NCBI GenBank assembly: GCA_008727115.1
Contig: CP044131.1
Coordinates: forward strand, 3,162,001-3,226,000
Length of the DNA: 64,000 bases
Direction of reading: 5' to 3'
Source of the DNA: Comamonas testosteroni
GTDB lineage: Bacteria; Pseudomonadota; Gammaproteobacteria; Burkholderiales; Burkholderiaceae_C
Under the pieces are notes generated by a model. The model was not told the DNA's origin. It searched no databases and saw only the letters and a list, made by a program, of their open reading frames with translations. Below are positions 36,134 through 44,811 of the stretch, piece after piece; position 1 is the stretch's first letter, and the number at the start of each line of letters is the position of its first letter. The position numbers were made by a program, and so were the translations under genes.

Positions 36134-36859
36134 ATGGGCATAGAGCACAGCAAAATCCTCGGACGCGAAGAGGTTGCACAGGGCACGATGGCATTCCATC
36201 TCGCCAAACCGGCCGGGTTTGATTTCCGCCCTGGACAGGCGTTTGAAATCCAGCTGCCGGGCGCGGTCCCTGGGGAGAGCAAAGAGGAGCGATGTCACGC
36301 ATTCTCCATCGTCAGCGCGCCGCACGAGAGTGAATTGGTGTTTGCCACGCGTATGAGGGACAGTGTTTACAAACGCGCTTTGCTAGCTCTGCCCCTAGGT
36401 GCGGAGTTGGATATCGATGGACCATTTGGTTCGCTTACCTTGCACAAAAACACGGCGCGAGCGGGTGTGCTCATCGCCGGTGGGATTGGCGTGACGCCGT
36501 TCATGAGCATGCTTCGAAACGCTGCAATGCAGCAGTCACAGCAGGATTTGCTTCTGCTGTACTCCAATCGTCGTCCAGAAGATTCGGCGTTTCTCTCTGA
36601 GCTTCAAGCTCTCGAAAAGAAGAATCCAAAATTCCGGCTCAAGGCCACCATGACGGATATGGCGCACTCTGCCGTGGATTGGAGTGGTGATACACAAACG
36701 ATCGATAGAGAGTGGCTCCAGCAGGCCATTGAGGGCTTGGCTAATCCGATCTTTTATGTTGCTGGCCCACCTTCCATGGTGGCGGCAATGCAGCAGTTGC
36801 TGTTATCAGCCGGCATTGATGAGGACGATGTGCGTAGTGAGGAGTTCTTTGGATATTGA
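36134..36859 (+). CDS. FNR-type flavin/NAD(P)H oxidoreductase
   Basis: 241 residues. FAD-binding barrel with CHAFSIVSAPHE (RxYS-like position replaced by HAFS, about 57-67), then the NAD-binding domain with GIGVTPFMSML (about 118-128), FYVAGPPSMVAAM and the C-terminal SEEFFGY. It lacks an N-terminal globin and a 2Fe-2S domain, so it is a free-standing reductase, possibly electron donor for the single-domain globin in the convergent operon. GAAGGAG lies ahead of the ATG. Partnering is inference from location. Confidence 0.8.
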   Translation: MGIEHSKILGREEVAQGTMAFHLAKPAGFDFRPGQAFEIQLPGAVPGESKEERCHAFSIVSAPHESELVFATRMRDSVYKRALLALPLGAELDIDGPFGSLTLHKNTARAGVLIAGGIGVTPFMSMLRNAAMQQSQQDLLLLYSNRRPEDSAFLSELQALEKKNPKFRLKATMTDMAHSAVDWSGDTQTIDREWLQQAIEGLANPIFYVAGPPSMVAAMQQLLLSAGIDEDDVRSEEFFGY

Positions 36860-36941
36860 ACTGGCAGACTTTCCCCCTTGATCAGGGTGAGTCTGCCATG
36901 ACGCATTTGGATGCAGCCGCTTGGCATACCTCGCCAGGCTC

Positions 36942-37382
36942 TTACCAGTGCAGATAGAACATGGCCTTGGCCAGCAAGACAATGACCAGCACATGGCAGA
37001 ACACGCTCAGATGCAATCGGTGCGAGCGTCGTCCATTAAGTTGTCCTTGGCGGCGCCACCACATGGCGCTGGCGAAGTGCGCAAGCACGCTAAGCGCCAG
37101 CGCAATCTTGAGCACCATCAGCATGCCTGTACTGCTGGCCAATGGGTGCGCCAGTACCGAGCGGTGCTGCCAGGCCAAGCCTGCTCCCGCAGAATACAGC
37201 ACTAGCAACACCCAGGGCATGACGGCGGTCGCGCGTGTCCCCAGCGCCTGCTCCACGGGGAGCATGTGCTGCTGCGGCACTCGGCTGTGCACATTGGCCA
37301 GCAGCACGACTTCGAAGAACACTGTGCCTGCAAACGCCACGGCGGCCAGCAGGTGTAGTGTGATCAGCAGGCCATAGCTCAT
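36942..37382 (-). CDS. Integral membrane protein (CopD/DUF-type), last gene of the NO operon
   Basis: 146 residues from the ATG overlapping the nsrR stop by four bases. Four membrane segments (LLITLHLLAAVAFAGTVFFEV, VMPWVLLVLYSAGAGLAW, MLMVLKIALALSVLAHFASAM, LHLSVFCHVLVIVLLAKAMFYL). The conserved-looking His residues on the helices (LHLLAA, LAHFAS, LHLSVF, CHVLV) could bind haem or metal. I cannot name the family with certainty; membership of the NsrR-controlled operon suggests a role in NO or respiratory stress. Confidence 0.65.
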   Translation of the reverse strand: MSYGLLITLHLLAAVAFAGTVFFEVVLLANVHSRVPQQHMLPVEQALGTRATAVMPWVLLVLYSAGAGLAWQHRSVLAHPLASSTGMLMVLKIALALSVLAHFASAMWWRRQGQLNGRRSHRLHLSVFCHVLVIVLLAKAMFYLHW

Positions 37383-37840
37383 GTCTGGGCCTTCTCTCTT
37401 GACAATCGTATGGCAGGAATCAACGGCACTGCGCTGACAGACGTTGGCGGTATCAGGTCCGCAAGAGTGAATCCATCTAGATGCGCCATGAAGCTGTGCA
37501 AAGCTCCCTGCAACATGCCTGCGAGGCGGCAGTTGCCGGTCAGCGTGCACCGGTTGTCGTTGCCAAAGCATTCCACCAGCGTGAAGTCGGACTCTAGTCC
37601 ACGTATCACTGTACCGATATGGATCTGCTTAGGCTCACGGGCGAGGCGCATGCCGCCTCCCTTGCCACGTACCGTCTCGATCCAACCCTGCAGGGCCAGT
37701 TGATGCGTCACTTTCATCAGATTTGCCTCGGAAATGCTATAAGCCTGCGCAACCTCGGAAATCGTGCACAGGCGCTCTGGCCGCTGGGCCACATGCATGA
37801 GCAGCCGCAGCGCATAGTCGGTCATCAGGGTTAGACGCAT
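37379..37840 (-). CDS. nsrR: Rrf2-family NO-sensing repressor NsrR
   Basis: 153 residues from MRLTLMTDYALRLLMHVAQ, the classical Rrf2 start; a longer frame begins at 37885. Winged helix with recognition helix SEANLMKVTHQLALQGWI. Three cysteines at 91, 98 and 104 (CFGNDNRC, CRL) match the Fe-S ligands of NsrR, whose cluster is destroyed by NO. It sits inside the operon it most likely controls, giving autoregulation through the operator at 39550. Gap to nnrS is 13 bp. Confidence 0.88.
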   Translation of the reverse strand: MRLTLMTDYALRLLMHVAQRPERLCTISEVAQAYSISEANLMKVTHQLALQGWIETVRGKGGGMRLAREPKQIHIGTVIRGLESDFTLVECFGNDNRCTLTGNCRLAGMLQGALHSFMAHLDGFTLADLIPPTSVSAVPLIPAIRLSREKAQT

Positions 37841-37853
37841 TGAGTGATCTCGT

Positions 37854-39119
37854 TCAAACAGATTTTCTGGACTTGCTGGCGACATGTCCTGGGGGTTGAG
37901 CCGCTGAGAGTCCAGCTGGTGGCAGGCGCGGCCGAATCAGCAAGGGCGCAAATCGCCACAGGTACAAAGCAAAGGCCAGCACCCATGCAAGCGCCGAGGC
38001 ATGCAGCGCGGCTTGAGGGAGCACCCCGGGCAGAAGTGCCAGCAGGCGCAGCAAAGCGGCGGCAAGCACCAGCACATACATGACCACGATGCTCCCATCG
38101 GCGCGCAATGGTCGCCCGAGATGGCCCAAAGCCGTACGTGTCACCATGCCGATTATCAGCACCGCAAAGCCGGCCACACCGATCACATGGACCGGCCAGG
38201 CCAAGCGCAGTACCCAGCCGCTCGCCTGGAACGCTGCCACCAGCAGGCCCGTGCCCAAGGCCGCATGACCCAGATACAGAATCCACAGCAACGGCACCTG
38301 ACGCACAGCCCAGGGTTTCCAGGCCAGCACCTGCCATAGGGTGATTAGTCCCGTGACAGCCAACGCGGTCACCATACCCGGCACCCATCCCAGCAACAAA
38401 CAGACAATGCCAAGCACGCCAGCCCAGAGTTGCCACTGCCCGCTGGCCGTATGCATGGGAATCTGCAGATCCGTCACCGCCCGCATAGCGAAGAATGGAA
38501 TAACGCGCCGCGCCACCAGTAGTGCAATCACAGCCATGCACAGCAGCCCTGTATAAAGGTAATGCATCAGCGTTGCGTAGTCGCTGCCTTGCCATACCGA
38601 GCGCAGAAAGAGTGCATCGGCCACACCCAGACCTGACACCAGCAGCGGCAGGCCGTAATTGCGTCGGCTGCGTGCTGTATAGATCACCCGACCCAGAACT
38701 ACGGCAGCGACGGCGAAAAACAGCAGTTCACACACTACGGCAAAAGCAAAAGCTGTATCACCCACCACCAAGAAACCCACGCGCGCCAGCAGCCACAGCA
38801 CGCACAATCCGCCCAGCGCCCGGCCCTGAATAGGGTTGCTCCCAGTCCAGTTACTAGCCGCCGTGAGCAGAAAGCCCACGGCAATCGTCGCCACAAAGGC
38901 CCACAACATCTCGTGCGCATGCCACAGCACGCCACCCAAACGCCCCGTAAGCCACTGAGGCGCGAACACCCACAGCGCGACCGACACCGCAGCCCACAGA
39001 CAACCGGCCATGTACAAGGGCCTGAAGCCAAGCTCCAATAAGGCTTTCCACTGGGGTGCAGGAGCTTTGGGCTGAGGCACAGACCCCATAGGCTCCTCGA
39101 TCTGCAGCAGCTCAGACAT
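37854..39119 (-). CDS. nnrS: NnrS family membrane protein
   Basis: 421 residues with about twelve membrane helices. NnrS features: LELGFRPLYMAGCLWAAV near residue 30, WHAHEMLWAFVATIAVGFLLTAA (HAHE at about 87-90), NWTG, RVIPFFAMRAV and HVIGVAGFAVLIIGMVTRTALGHLGRPL. NnrS proteins are haem/copper membrane proteins that protect against nitrosative stress and are widely NsrR-regulated. It overlaps the globin gene by eight bases. Confidence 0.9.
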   Translation of the reverse strand: MSELLQIEEPMGSVPQPKAPAPQWKALLELGFRPLYMAGCLWAAVSVALWVFAPQWLTGRLGGVLWHAHEMLWAFVATIAVGFLLTAASNWTGSNPIQGRALGGLCVLWLLARVGFLVVGDTAFAFAVVCELLFFAVAAVVLGRVIYTARSRRNYGLPLLVSGLGVADALFLRSVWQGSDYATLMHYLYTGLLCMAVIALLVARRVIPFFAMRAVTDLQIPMHTASGQWQLWAGVLGIVCLLLGWVPGMVTALAVTGLITLWQVLAWKPWAVRQVPLLWILYLGHAALGTGLLVAAFQASGWVLRLAWPVHVIGVAGFAVLIIGMVTRTALGHLGRPLRADGSIVVMYVLVLAAALLRLLALLPGVLPQAALHASALAWVLAFALYLWRFAPLLIRPRLPPAGLSAAQPPGHVASKSRKSV

Positions 39120-39513
39120 GGCTCACCACCGTCGGTAGTGCCTTGGGATCACGGCTCATCTGATAGCCCGACCACAGGCTCCGTGCAATACGACGCGCCG
39201 CCAGCCACGCTTGATCGGCCATGGCGCGGTTGGGTTGCTCGGCCAGCGTGACCTCGAACAGGCCCAGCCAGCGCTCAAACAGCTCTAGGCTTAGACCCGG
39301 TAGCGCAGCATGCTTGGGCATAGGAGCCCCTGAAAAGCGTGCTGTGCGTCGCAAAATGGCCGACCAGAAATCCACCAGCTTGGTCAGATGATGGTCCCAG
39401 TCCGCGATACGTGCATCGAAGATGGGGCCGAGCACCTCGTCCTGGCGTATTCGCGCATAGAAGGAGTGCACCAAGCTGACGACTTCCTCTTCAGTGCAAA
39501 GCTCATGAGTCCT
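39112..39513 (-). CDS. Group III truncated haemoglobin
   Basis: 133 residues from MRTHELCTEEEVVSLVHSFYARIRQ, chosen by homologue start; 15 further codons upstream lie near the operator. Features: Phe/Tyr in SFYARI (B helix), LVDFWSAILRRTARFSGAPMPKHAAL with proximal His69, WLGLFEVTL and WLAARRIARSLW. Group III globins bind oxygen and NO; in an NsrR operon NO dioxygenation or scavenging is likely. First gene of the operon. Confidence 0.88.
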   Translation of the reverse strand, partial: RTHELCTEEEVVSLVHSFYARIRQDEVLGPIFDARIADWDHHLTKLVDFWSAILRRTARFSGAPMPKHAALPGLSLELFERWLGLFEVTLAEQPNRAMADQAWLAARRIARSLWSGYQMSRDPKALPTVVSHV

Positions 39514-39549
39514 CATTGCACAATTCCTTTCGCTGCCGTTACTGCACAT

Positions 39550-39572
39550 AAGATTCATTAATTATGCATCTT
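39550..39572 (-). promoter_or_regulatory. Candidate NsrR operator
   Basis: A 23-bp palindrome, on the minus strand starting AAGATGCATAAT and ending ATGAATCTT, close to the known NsrR consensus (two AAGATGCATTT half sites in inverted order). 19 of 23 positions are symmetric. It ends 37 bp before the globin ATG, over the expected promoter, and nsrR is in the same operon. Confidence 0.75.
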
Positions 39573-39594
39573 ATAACTAGGCATGTCTCTAGGT

Positions 39595-39935
39595 GCATGG
39601 TGTTGTTGCATAAATCAGCACAGGGCCAGACTACCCCTGACCCCAGACGTGGCTATGCCACAGCCACCGCTTGCGGGCAGCCCAGCTCAGTGAACCAATT
39701 GAAAAATAGCGGCTCGGATATGAAGCTCTTTGACCTGCCGCTCGAACGTACGTGACATCACCTATTCACCGAGTCGCTTGATGCAGTGGCTTTTGGTCTC
39801 CACCAGGCTGCAGCGGTGATACCCACTCTGGCTCTTGCATCGTTTGCGCCCGAGGCGCCTGCAGGCGGCGATAGCCGCATTGGGATAAGCGCCCGTATCC
39901 CTCCCTTCTGGCATAAGTACCCAAAGGTCGGTTAA
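39595..39935 (-). pseudogene. IS5-family (IS903-like) transposase remnant
   Basis: Reading leftward gives broken pieces of an IS5-family C-terminus (NAAIAACRRLGRKRCKSQSG, YHRCSLVETKSHCIKRLGE, stop, MSRTFERQVKELHIRAAI, stop). The outer end GCATGGTGTTGTTGCATAAAT is IR-like and repeats at 35540. In-frame stops show it is dead. Confidence 0.65.
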
Positions 39936-40308
39936 TTAGCACTTTGCGACTGAAAGAGGCTCTTTTGTAAGCGGTTTGATTGCGTTTAAATCCAGCTTCG
40001 CCTGCAAGTCAGCTGGTGAGCTTGAAGTATTGAGAGCCGGTCGGCTTGGAAAGGTCTCTGATCGACTGCTATTGGCCGGGAGCGTGAGGTCTACATGAGT
40101 CCCCAGAGCAGGTACTCGATGTGAACGGCAAGTCATCCAGTGACTGTTTTTGGGGACATGAGTGAAATGGAACTCTCGGCCATGAGCAGCCGTTGCCGGT
40201 AACAATAAGCCGTCATTCAACGTTGCAATGAGAAAGGCATCACTGGCATGGCAAAACCTGACAGACGTTGACTGCCATTGTTCGCCAGCTCAACGGACAG
40301 ATTGAGCC
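39936..40308. other. Gene-free region with decayed repeats
   Basis: Contains sequences such as GACTGCTATTGGCCGGGAGC and CCAGTGACTGTTTTTGG, related to the dispersed repeat family. No supported gene. Confidence 0.4.
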
Positions 40309-41094
40309 TCAGGAGCTGGGCGCGTGCCGCATTGGGCCACGCCATTTAAAAAGTGAAAGCAACTCCTGAAGAATGGATTGCAAGCGTTGCATTGATTCTG
40401 GCGACACGTCAACTTCCCCATAGTGCCCATCGGACATAGTGGAGCCGTATTTAGATCCATTCAGGCAATTGAGAACTAGCGCACCTCCGGGCGCATTGAT
40501 GAAGTTGTTCGCAATTGGCTTTAGTTCAAGCGGTTGCGGGTTTCTTCCCGCTCCGAGCCCTCTTGAGCGGTCTTCAAGGTGCTGAGATGTATTTCGTACC
40601 CCACGAAGATCCGGGAACTCTGTAGCGATCTGTTGCTTTAGTTCACTAATCCTTGGTGGTACGTCCGGCTCTTTCGCTAGCACGCCAAGAAACTTATCGA
40701 ATGCGTCAAGTGCATACAGAAACGCACGCGCATAGATAAACGGCAGATTGTGTTCAAACTCACGGGGGATAGCACCGTTAGCCCACTTTTCCCGCTTGAA
40801 GCGAACCTCTGTTTCAAAGCGAATCGCATCCCAGTTCTCATGAGACATGCGGCTGCCGATTTCTTGTTCAACTGCACGTTGAATCTCTGCTCGGCGCTGC
40901 GAGTCGCGCTCCCAAGCTTCGTGACCAGCAAACGAAGGACGGATTGATTGGACACTAGTGAACAAGTTGAGCGCAGCATTGGCCTCAAAGAATTGAGATT
41001 CAAGAGAGCGAAGTTGTCCCTCAATTTGCCAAGCCCAGTCCCTATCGTCAGAGTCGATCCAGGTTCCAGGGATAGTGATTTCAAAAACAAACAT
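40309..41094 (-). CDS. Unrecognised protein with a HEPN-like RxxxxH motif
   Basis: 261 residues from the ATG at 41094 (MFVFEITIPG); frames to 41148 are open. Mostly helical, no signal or membrane segment. Near residue 165-175 it reads VRNTSQHLEDR, i.e. R-N-x3-H with neighbouring acids, like the catalytic helix of HEPN domains, after a helix FIYARAFLYALDAFDKFLG. No partner gene is next to it. Its island setting with toxin-antitoxin genes makes a HEPN relative possible, but the family is not recognised. Confidence 0.55.
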   Translation of the reverse strand: MFVFEITIPGTWIDSDDRDWAWQIEGQLRSLESQFFEANAALNLFTSVQSIRPSFAGHEAWERDSQRRAEIQRAVEQEIGSRMSHENWDAIRFETEVRFKREKWANGAIPREFEHNLPFIYARAFLYALDAFDKFLGVLAKEPDVPPRISELKQQIATEFPDLRGVRNTSQHLEDRSRGLGAGRNPQPLELKPIANNFINAPGGALVLNCLNGSKYGSTMSDGHYGEVDVSPESMQRLQSILQELLSLFKWRGPMRHAPSS

Positions 41095-41871
41095 GATGTC
41101 CAAAGAGATGTACGTCGCACGAAACCGCAGGCCATATATGGAGCACATAGTGCAAGCTGCTTGCGGCTGAATCGACTTGCGAGGAATGTAACCGTACTAA
41201 GCTGTCATCACTATAGCCGTCTGCTTTAGGGAATTCTTTTGCAAGACTGCTCAGGGTCGACAGCACAAGGTCAGCACACGCCAAAGCAGTCACTTGGCAA
41301 TGGTCAGATTCCACTGGCAGCTTTAAGGGGTAGAGCGGACCTTCTCGAAAGTCCTTGGGCAATGACTGCTTTCGGTAGCAGCAGTCATTGGTACCTCTGA
41401 GGTGAACGGCGGCAACCAGCCTGAAACTGCCATCTAAGCAGCGATTGCCACTGCTCGTAGCCGCGTCGTGGCCTATCGGTCAGCGCTCCATACCGGTCAT
41501 CCGAGCATTGACGCTGGAGACAGCCCAACGACGGGTATCAGGTGAGCAGCGGACAATGCCCATCAGTTGTAGGCGGATATGTTGCTGGATGTCCGTTGTC
41601 ACCTCGGGCGAATAGGTGCTTGCGCTGCAAAGCCAACCTAAGTGCCAGAAAGCGGCGTCAGGCTGAGGTCCATCATCAGGCTCTGGCCGCTTAATACTGA
41701 TTTCCATCCAGAAGTAACTCGCTAGCCACCAGCGCCCTCAGTAGCGTTGGACTTTAGATGGTCTAGCTCTGGTCCTGGTGGCAGGAATGTGCGCGGTAGC
41801 AATACACACAGATGACCTAGCTTCGACAATCGGAGAAATCTAGTAGTTGCCTATGGCATAGCAAGCATTAG
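41095..41871. other. Gene-free region with palindromic repeat
   Basis: Holds the palindrome at 41359-41391 and degenerate repeat sequence. A 75-codon frame at 41480-41707 (minus) has no RBS and no recognisable product. Ends at the TTAG target duplication of the first IS5-group copy. Confidence 0.45.
41359..41391. repeat. Dispersed palindromic repeat, copy 3
   Basis: GCAATGACTGCT ... AGCAGTCATTGG, arms nearly perfect, with GAGCGGACCTT 30 bp before it as in copy 2. Confidence 0.6.
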
Positions 41872-43042
41872 GGAACCTCTGCAAAACTCGATTTCAAGCG
41901 TGATAGTGCTTGAACGAGTGTGATGTTTGCTTGCCTGTGACACTCAAGATGCCCGCGTTTCGCGGGCATCTTGCTTTTTACGCACCCACACCAGGCTTGG
42001 GTTGGCTGTTCACTAGCAAACGGCCACGGGCCATCCACAAGTTCGCCAAGGCAAACAGGGTATGCAATTGCTGCGTGTTCTTTCTCAAGCCTCGGTAGCG
42101 AACTTTGACGTGGCCAAACTGACGCTTGATGACTCTGAATGGGTGTTCGACCTTGGCCCGGATTTTGGACTTCACCTGCTCAAGCTGCTCTTGCATGGCC
42201 GATACCGGGTGCTGAAGGTCTAGAGCCTTGCGCTGGCTGCGCTTCATGGCGATATGCCATTGGAATTTGCGCTCAGGTTCTGGCGTCGGCATGTCGGGGC
42301 GTTTATCTGCACCTTGGTAGCCTGCATCGCCATAGCCATCAACCTCTTTTCCATGCAGCAGGCTGTTGGCTTCAACGACATCACTGACGTTGGCCGAAGT
42401 GCCTCGCACTGTGTGCACCAGACCAGAATCAGCATCCACGCCAATATGGGCCTTCATGCCGAAGTACCACTGATTGCCCTTCTTGGTCTGGTGCATTTCA
42501 GGATCACGAGATTTGGTGCTGTTTTTGGTTGAACTGGGAGCTGCAATCAGCGTCGCATCCACAATGGTTCCCGTGCGAAGCAGCAGCTTTTTACGCTCCA
42601 GCAAGTCCGTGACCGTCTTCAGAATTTGCTCGGCCAGTTTGTGTCTTTCCAATAGATGACGAAACCGCAGGATAGTGCTCTCATCAGGCGTGGCACTGCC
42701 CCATGACAGGCCAACGAATTCCCGAAACAAGGGCATGTCATGCAGCGCTTCTTCCATAGCTGGATCACTGAGGTTGAACCACTGCTGCATAAAGTGAATG
42801 CGCAGCAGCATCTCCACAGGAAATGGAGGCCGCCCTTTGTGACCTTCAGGTGCATATGGCGCAATCAAGTCCACCAACTCTTGCCATGGAACGACTTGCT
42901 GCATCTGCTCCAGGAATTCGCGTTTGCGTGTTTTTTTGGTGGAAAGGTTCAGGCCAAGATCAAATTGCTGCATAGGCCGGGATGCTGCCGCACCCGGCAC
43001 GCATGTGCAAGCACATGCGTTGGGGATTTATGCAGAGGTTCC
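41872..43042 (-). mobile_element. IS5-group insertion sequence, copy A
   Basis: 1171 bp with inverted ends GGAACCTCTGCA and a 4-bp target duplication TTAG (41868-41871 and 43043-43046), the YTAR type of the IS5 group. Apparently identical to copy B at 44812-45982, 2940 bp away in the same orientation. Confidence 0.93.
41978..42973 (-). CDS. IS5-group transposase, copy A
   Basis: 331 residues from MQQFDLGLNLSTKKTRKREF, the normal start of this group; an upstream frame adds nine residues inside the IS end. DDE residues: Asp in GTIVDATLIAAPSSTK, Asp in GYGDAGYQGAD, Glu in AKVEHPFRVIKRQFG. Close to the IS5 transposase throughout (DPEMHQTKKGNQWYFGMKAH). Intact and therefore potentially active. 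A hairpin terminator (GATGCCCGCG/CGCGGGCATC) follows its stop. Confidence 0.93.
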   Translation of the reverse strand: MQQFDLGLNLSTKKTRKREFLEQMQQVVPWQELVDLIAPYAPEGHKGRPPFPVEMLLRIHFMQQWFNLSDPAMEEALHDMPLFREFVGLSWGSATPDESTILRFRHLLERHKLAEQILKTVTDLLERKKLLLRTGTIVDATLIAAPSSTKNSTKSRDPEMHQTKKGNQWYFGMKAHIGVDADSGLVHTVRGTSANVSDVVEANSLLHGKEVDGYGDAGYQGADKRPDMPTPEPERKFQWHIAMKRSQRKALDLQHPVSAMQEQLEQVKSKIRAKVEHPFRVIKRQFGHVKVRYRGLRKNTQQLHTLFALANLWMARGRLLVNSQPKPGVGA

Positions 43043-43170
43043 TTAGAGCGGGGCCAAATTGTAGGCAATCATTTCGGACGCCTTTTCCTTTGATTTGTTG
43101 AATATGGAGCCGCTTCAATAGAACTACTCTGTTGCACTGCAAATCAAATCGCAGCTGTACAATTAATCAC

Positions 43171-43620
43171 ATGTCGCGTGCAATCCAGATACTTTCTCTG
43201 CGGAGCGCATTGCTGCTGCTGATCATGGCGGCGCAACTGCTCATACCGCTTCTGCACGGCCACTTCGGGACTCCGAATCAATCTGGCCTGCATGTGCACG
43301 CGACACCTTCCAGAATTGCTGATTCTCATTTCCATCTATTCACTGGACAAGACTCTGTCAGTGACCACGAAGTCCATCAAGCTCAATCCGAGCCTTTTGA
43401 AGTTGACGTGCAAAATGCACTGCAACCACTAGATCTGCTCCCTGTCCCACTGTTGGCCGTTATTGGCCTAACTCTGCTGACTTGGGGTCTGCGTGCTTCG
43501 CTCATGCGTTGCACTGCCGCAAGGCCCACATCCCCCCCCGAGCCGGCGCACAGACTTTCACGCTGGCAAGGTCGCGTCATACGACCATCTCCGGCCCAAG
43601 CTCCGCCTCAGTTTTCCTGA
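43171..43620 (+). CDS. Small His-rich membrane-associated protein upstream of the RND genes
   Basis: 149 residues from MSRAIQILSLRSALLLLIMAAQLLI, a signal-anchor. The periplasmic part is His-rich (HGHFG, LHVHATP, DSHFHLF, DHEVHQAQ), then a second membrane span (LLAVIGLTLLTWGLRA) and a basic Pro-rich tail. Small His-rich proteins of the CzcI kind often precede heavy-metal RND operons and may bind metal in the periplasm. No firm family assignment. Confidence 0.6.
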   Translation: MSRAIQILSLRSALLLLIMAAQLLIPLLHGHFGTPNQSGLHVHATPSRIADSHFHLFTGQDSVSDHEVHQAQSEPFEVDVQNALQPLDLLPVPLLAVIGLTLLTWGLRASLMRCTAARPTSPPEPAHRLSRWQGRVIRPSPAQAPPQFS

Positions 43621-43698
43621 CCTCCCAGGGCCTTCGCAGGCTTGCCAGCATCCATGCATGCGCATGGATGCATGTCTTTTCTTTTTCCGGAGTCAGGA

Positions 43699-44766
43699 AT
43701 GTTCTTCCACCAATGGCTGTTGGCCGGCGCACTTGCGCTGCCAGTCGCAGGCATGGCCGCCGAGGCCGTGTCTCTATCCCCTGAGCAGGCGCGTACCTTG
43801 GGCGTGCGCTTCCAATCCATCCAGAGTTCTGACGAGCTCAATATTTCGGCTCATGCGCGTGTGGTTCTGAAACCCGATGCTCAGGTCGTTGTGGCTGCGC
43901 CTTATGCGGGGGGGCTGCCACGTGTGCTGGTCGCTGTAGGCCAGTCCGTGCGAGCGGGTCAGCCCGTGGTGACTTTCACCAGCCCTCAGCTCTATGAAGC
44001 GCGTCGCGCAGTGGCGGAAGCCGAGTCACAGTCGCGGCTGGCACAGCAATCCCTGACGCGAGACCGATTGCTCCATGAAGACGGCATCATCGCTGCCAGT
44101 AGATGGCAGTCAACACAGGCACGCGCCACAGAGGCTGCGGCCATGGCCCAAGCCCGACGCGCCGAGCTGGCTGCCAGTGGTGTGAAGCTGGCTGGGAATG
44201 AGGCGCAGTTGCTGGCAACGCGTGCAGGCATTGTGACTGAAGTAATGGTCCAACCTGGCGCGCGTGTTGATGCATCGGCACCCTTGGTGAGAGTGGCTGA
44301 TCCCAAGGCGTTGGAACTTGATTTGCTACTGGGTCGAGAGGTCCCACTGCCCGCCGTAGGTGACAGTGTGCAGGTCATCACTCGCGGCGCCGCAGGCCGT
44401 GTCGAGGGTATTGCGCCAGTTGGGGACGGTAGCGCAGGGATGCGTGTGCGTGTTGCGCTAACCAAGAGCGGGGATCTGCGCTTGGGAGAAAGTGTTACGG
44501 CCCTATTGACGCTGAAAGATTCAGACACGGACAAGGCGCAGTCGAAAGCAGGCAACCGTCTGCGCATCCCCGCCTCGGCACTGGTGTACTGGCAAGGCCA
44601 GACCGGTGTGTTCATCCGCACGGACAAGAGCGTGCGCTTCACCCCCTTGTCGGTGGAAACCAGAGACGAAGCTACAGCCGTGGTGCGCGGAGTGCTTCCA
44701 GCAAATGCGGGGATTGCGATTGCAGGTATCGCTGCGCTCAAGAACCTGCTGTCCGGAGGTCAGTGA
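43699..44766 (+). CDS. Heavy-metal RND efflux adaptor subunit (CzcB/CusB-like)
   Basis: 355 residues from MFFHQWLLAGALALPVAGMAAEA (signal peptide), with GGAG and AGGA upstream. Lipoyl half (YAGGLPRVLVAVGQSVRAGQPV), short helical hairpin (YEARRAVAEAESQSRLAQQSL to about residue 165), second lipoyl half (ATRAGIVTEVMVQPGARVDASAPLVRVADP) and beta-barrel. It connects the RND pump to the outer-membrane channel. Its stop overlaps the pump start by one base (TGATG). The adaptor gene is intact although the pump gene is broken. Confidence 0.85.
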   Translation: MFFHQWLLAGALALPVAGMAAEAVSLSPEQARTLGVRFQSIQSSDELNISAHARVVLKPDAQVVVAAPYAGGLPRVLVAVGQSVRAGQPVVTFTSPQLYEARRAVAEAESQSRLAQQSLTRDRLLHEDGIIAASRWQSTQARATEAAAMAQARRAELAASGVKLAGNEAQLLATRAGIVTEVMVQPGARVDASAPLVRVADPKALELDLLLGREVPLPAVGDSVQVITRGAAGRVEGIAPVGDGSAGMRVRVALTKSGDLRLGESVTALLTLKDSDTDKAQSKAGNRLRIPASALVYWQGQTGVFIRTDKSVRFTPLSVETRDEATAVVRGVLPANAGIAIAGIAALKNLLSGGQ

Positions 44767-44811
44767 TGCTAGCCAGGCTGATCGATTTTTCGCTGCGTCA
44801 GCGGGCTCTAG
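44766..44811 (+). pseudogene. Heavy-metal RND pump (CzcA-type), 5' fragment cut off by IS
   Basis: The first 15 codons MLARLIDFSLRQRAL are separated from the rest by the IS at 44812-45982. Precise removal of the IS plus one CTAG copy would join CTA-G|TG-CTA and restore frame (RALVLLAALAL). Confidence 0.85.

Noticed and set aside
41480..41707. 75-codon minus-strand frame
   Set aside because: No RBS, no recognisable product and located among decayed repeats.
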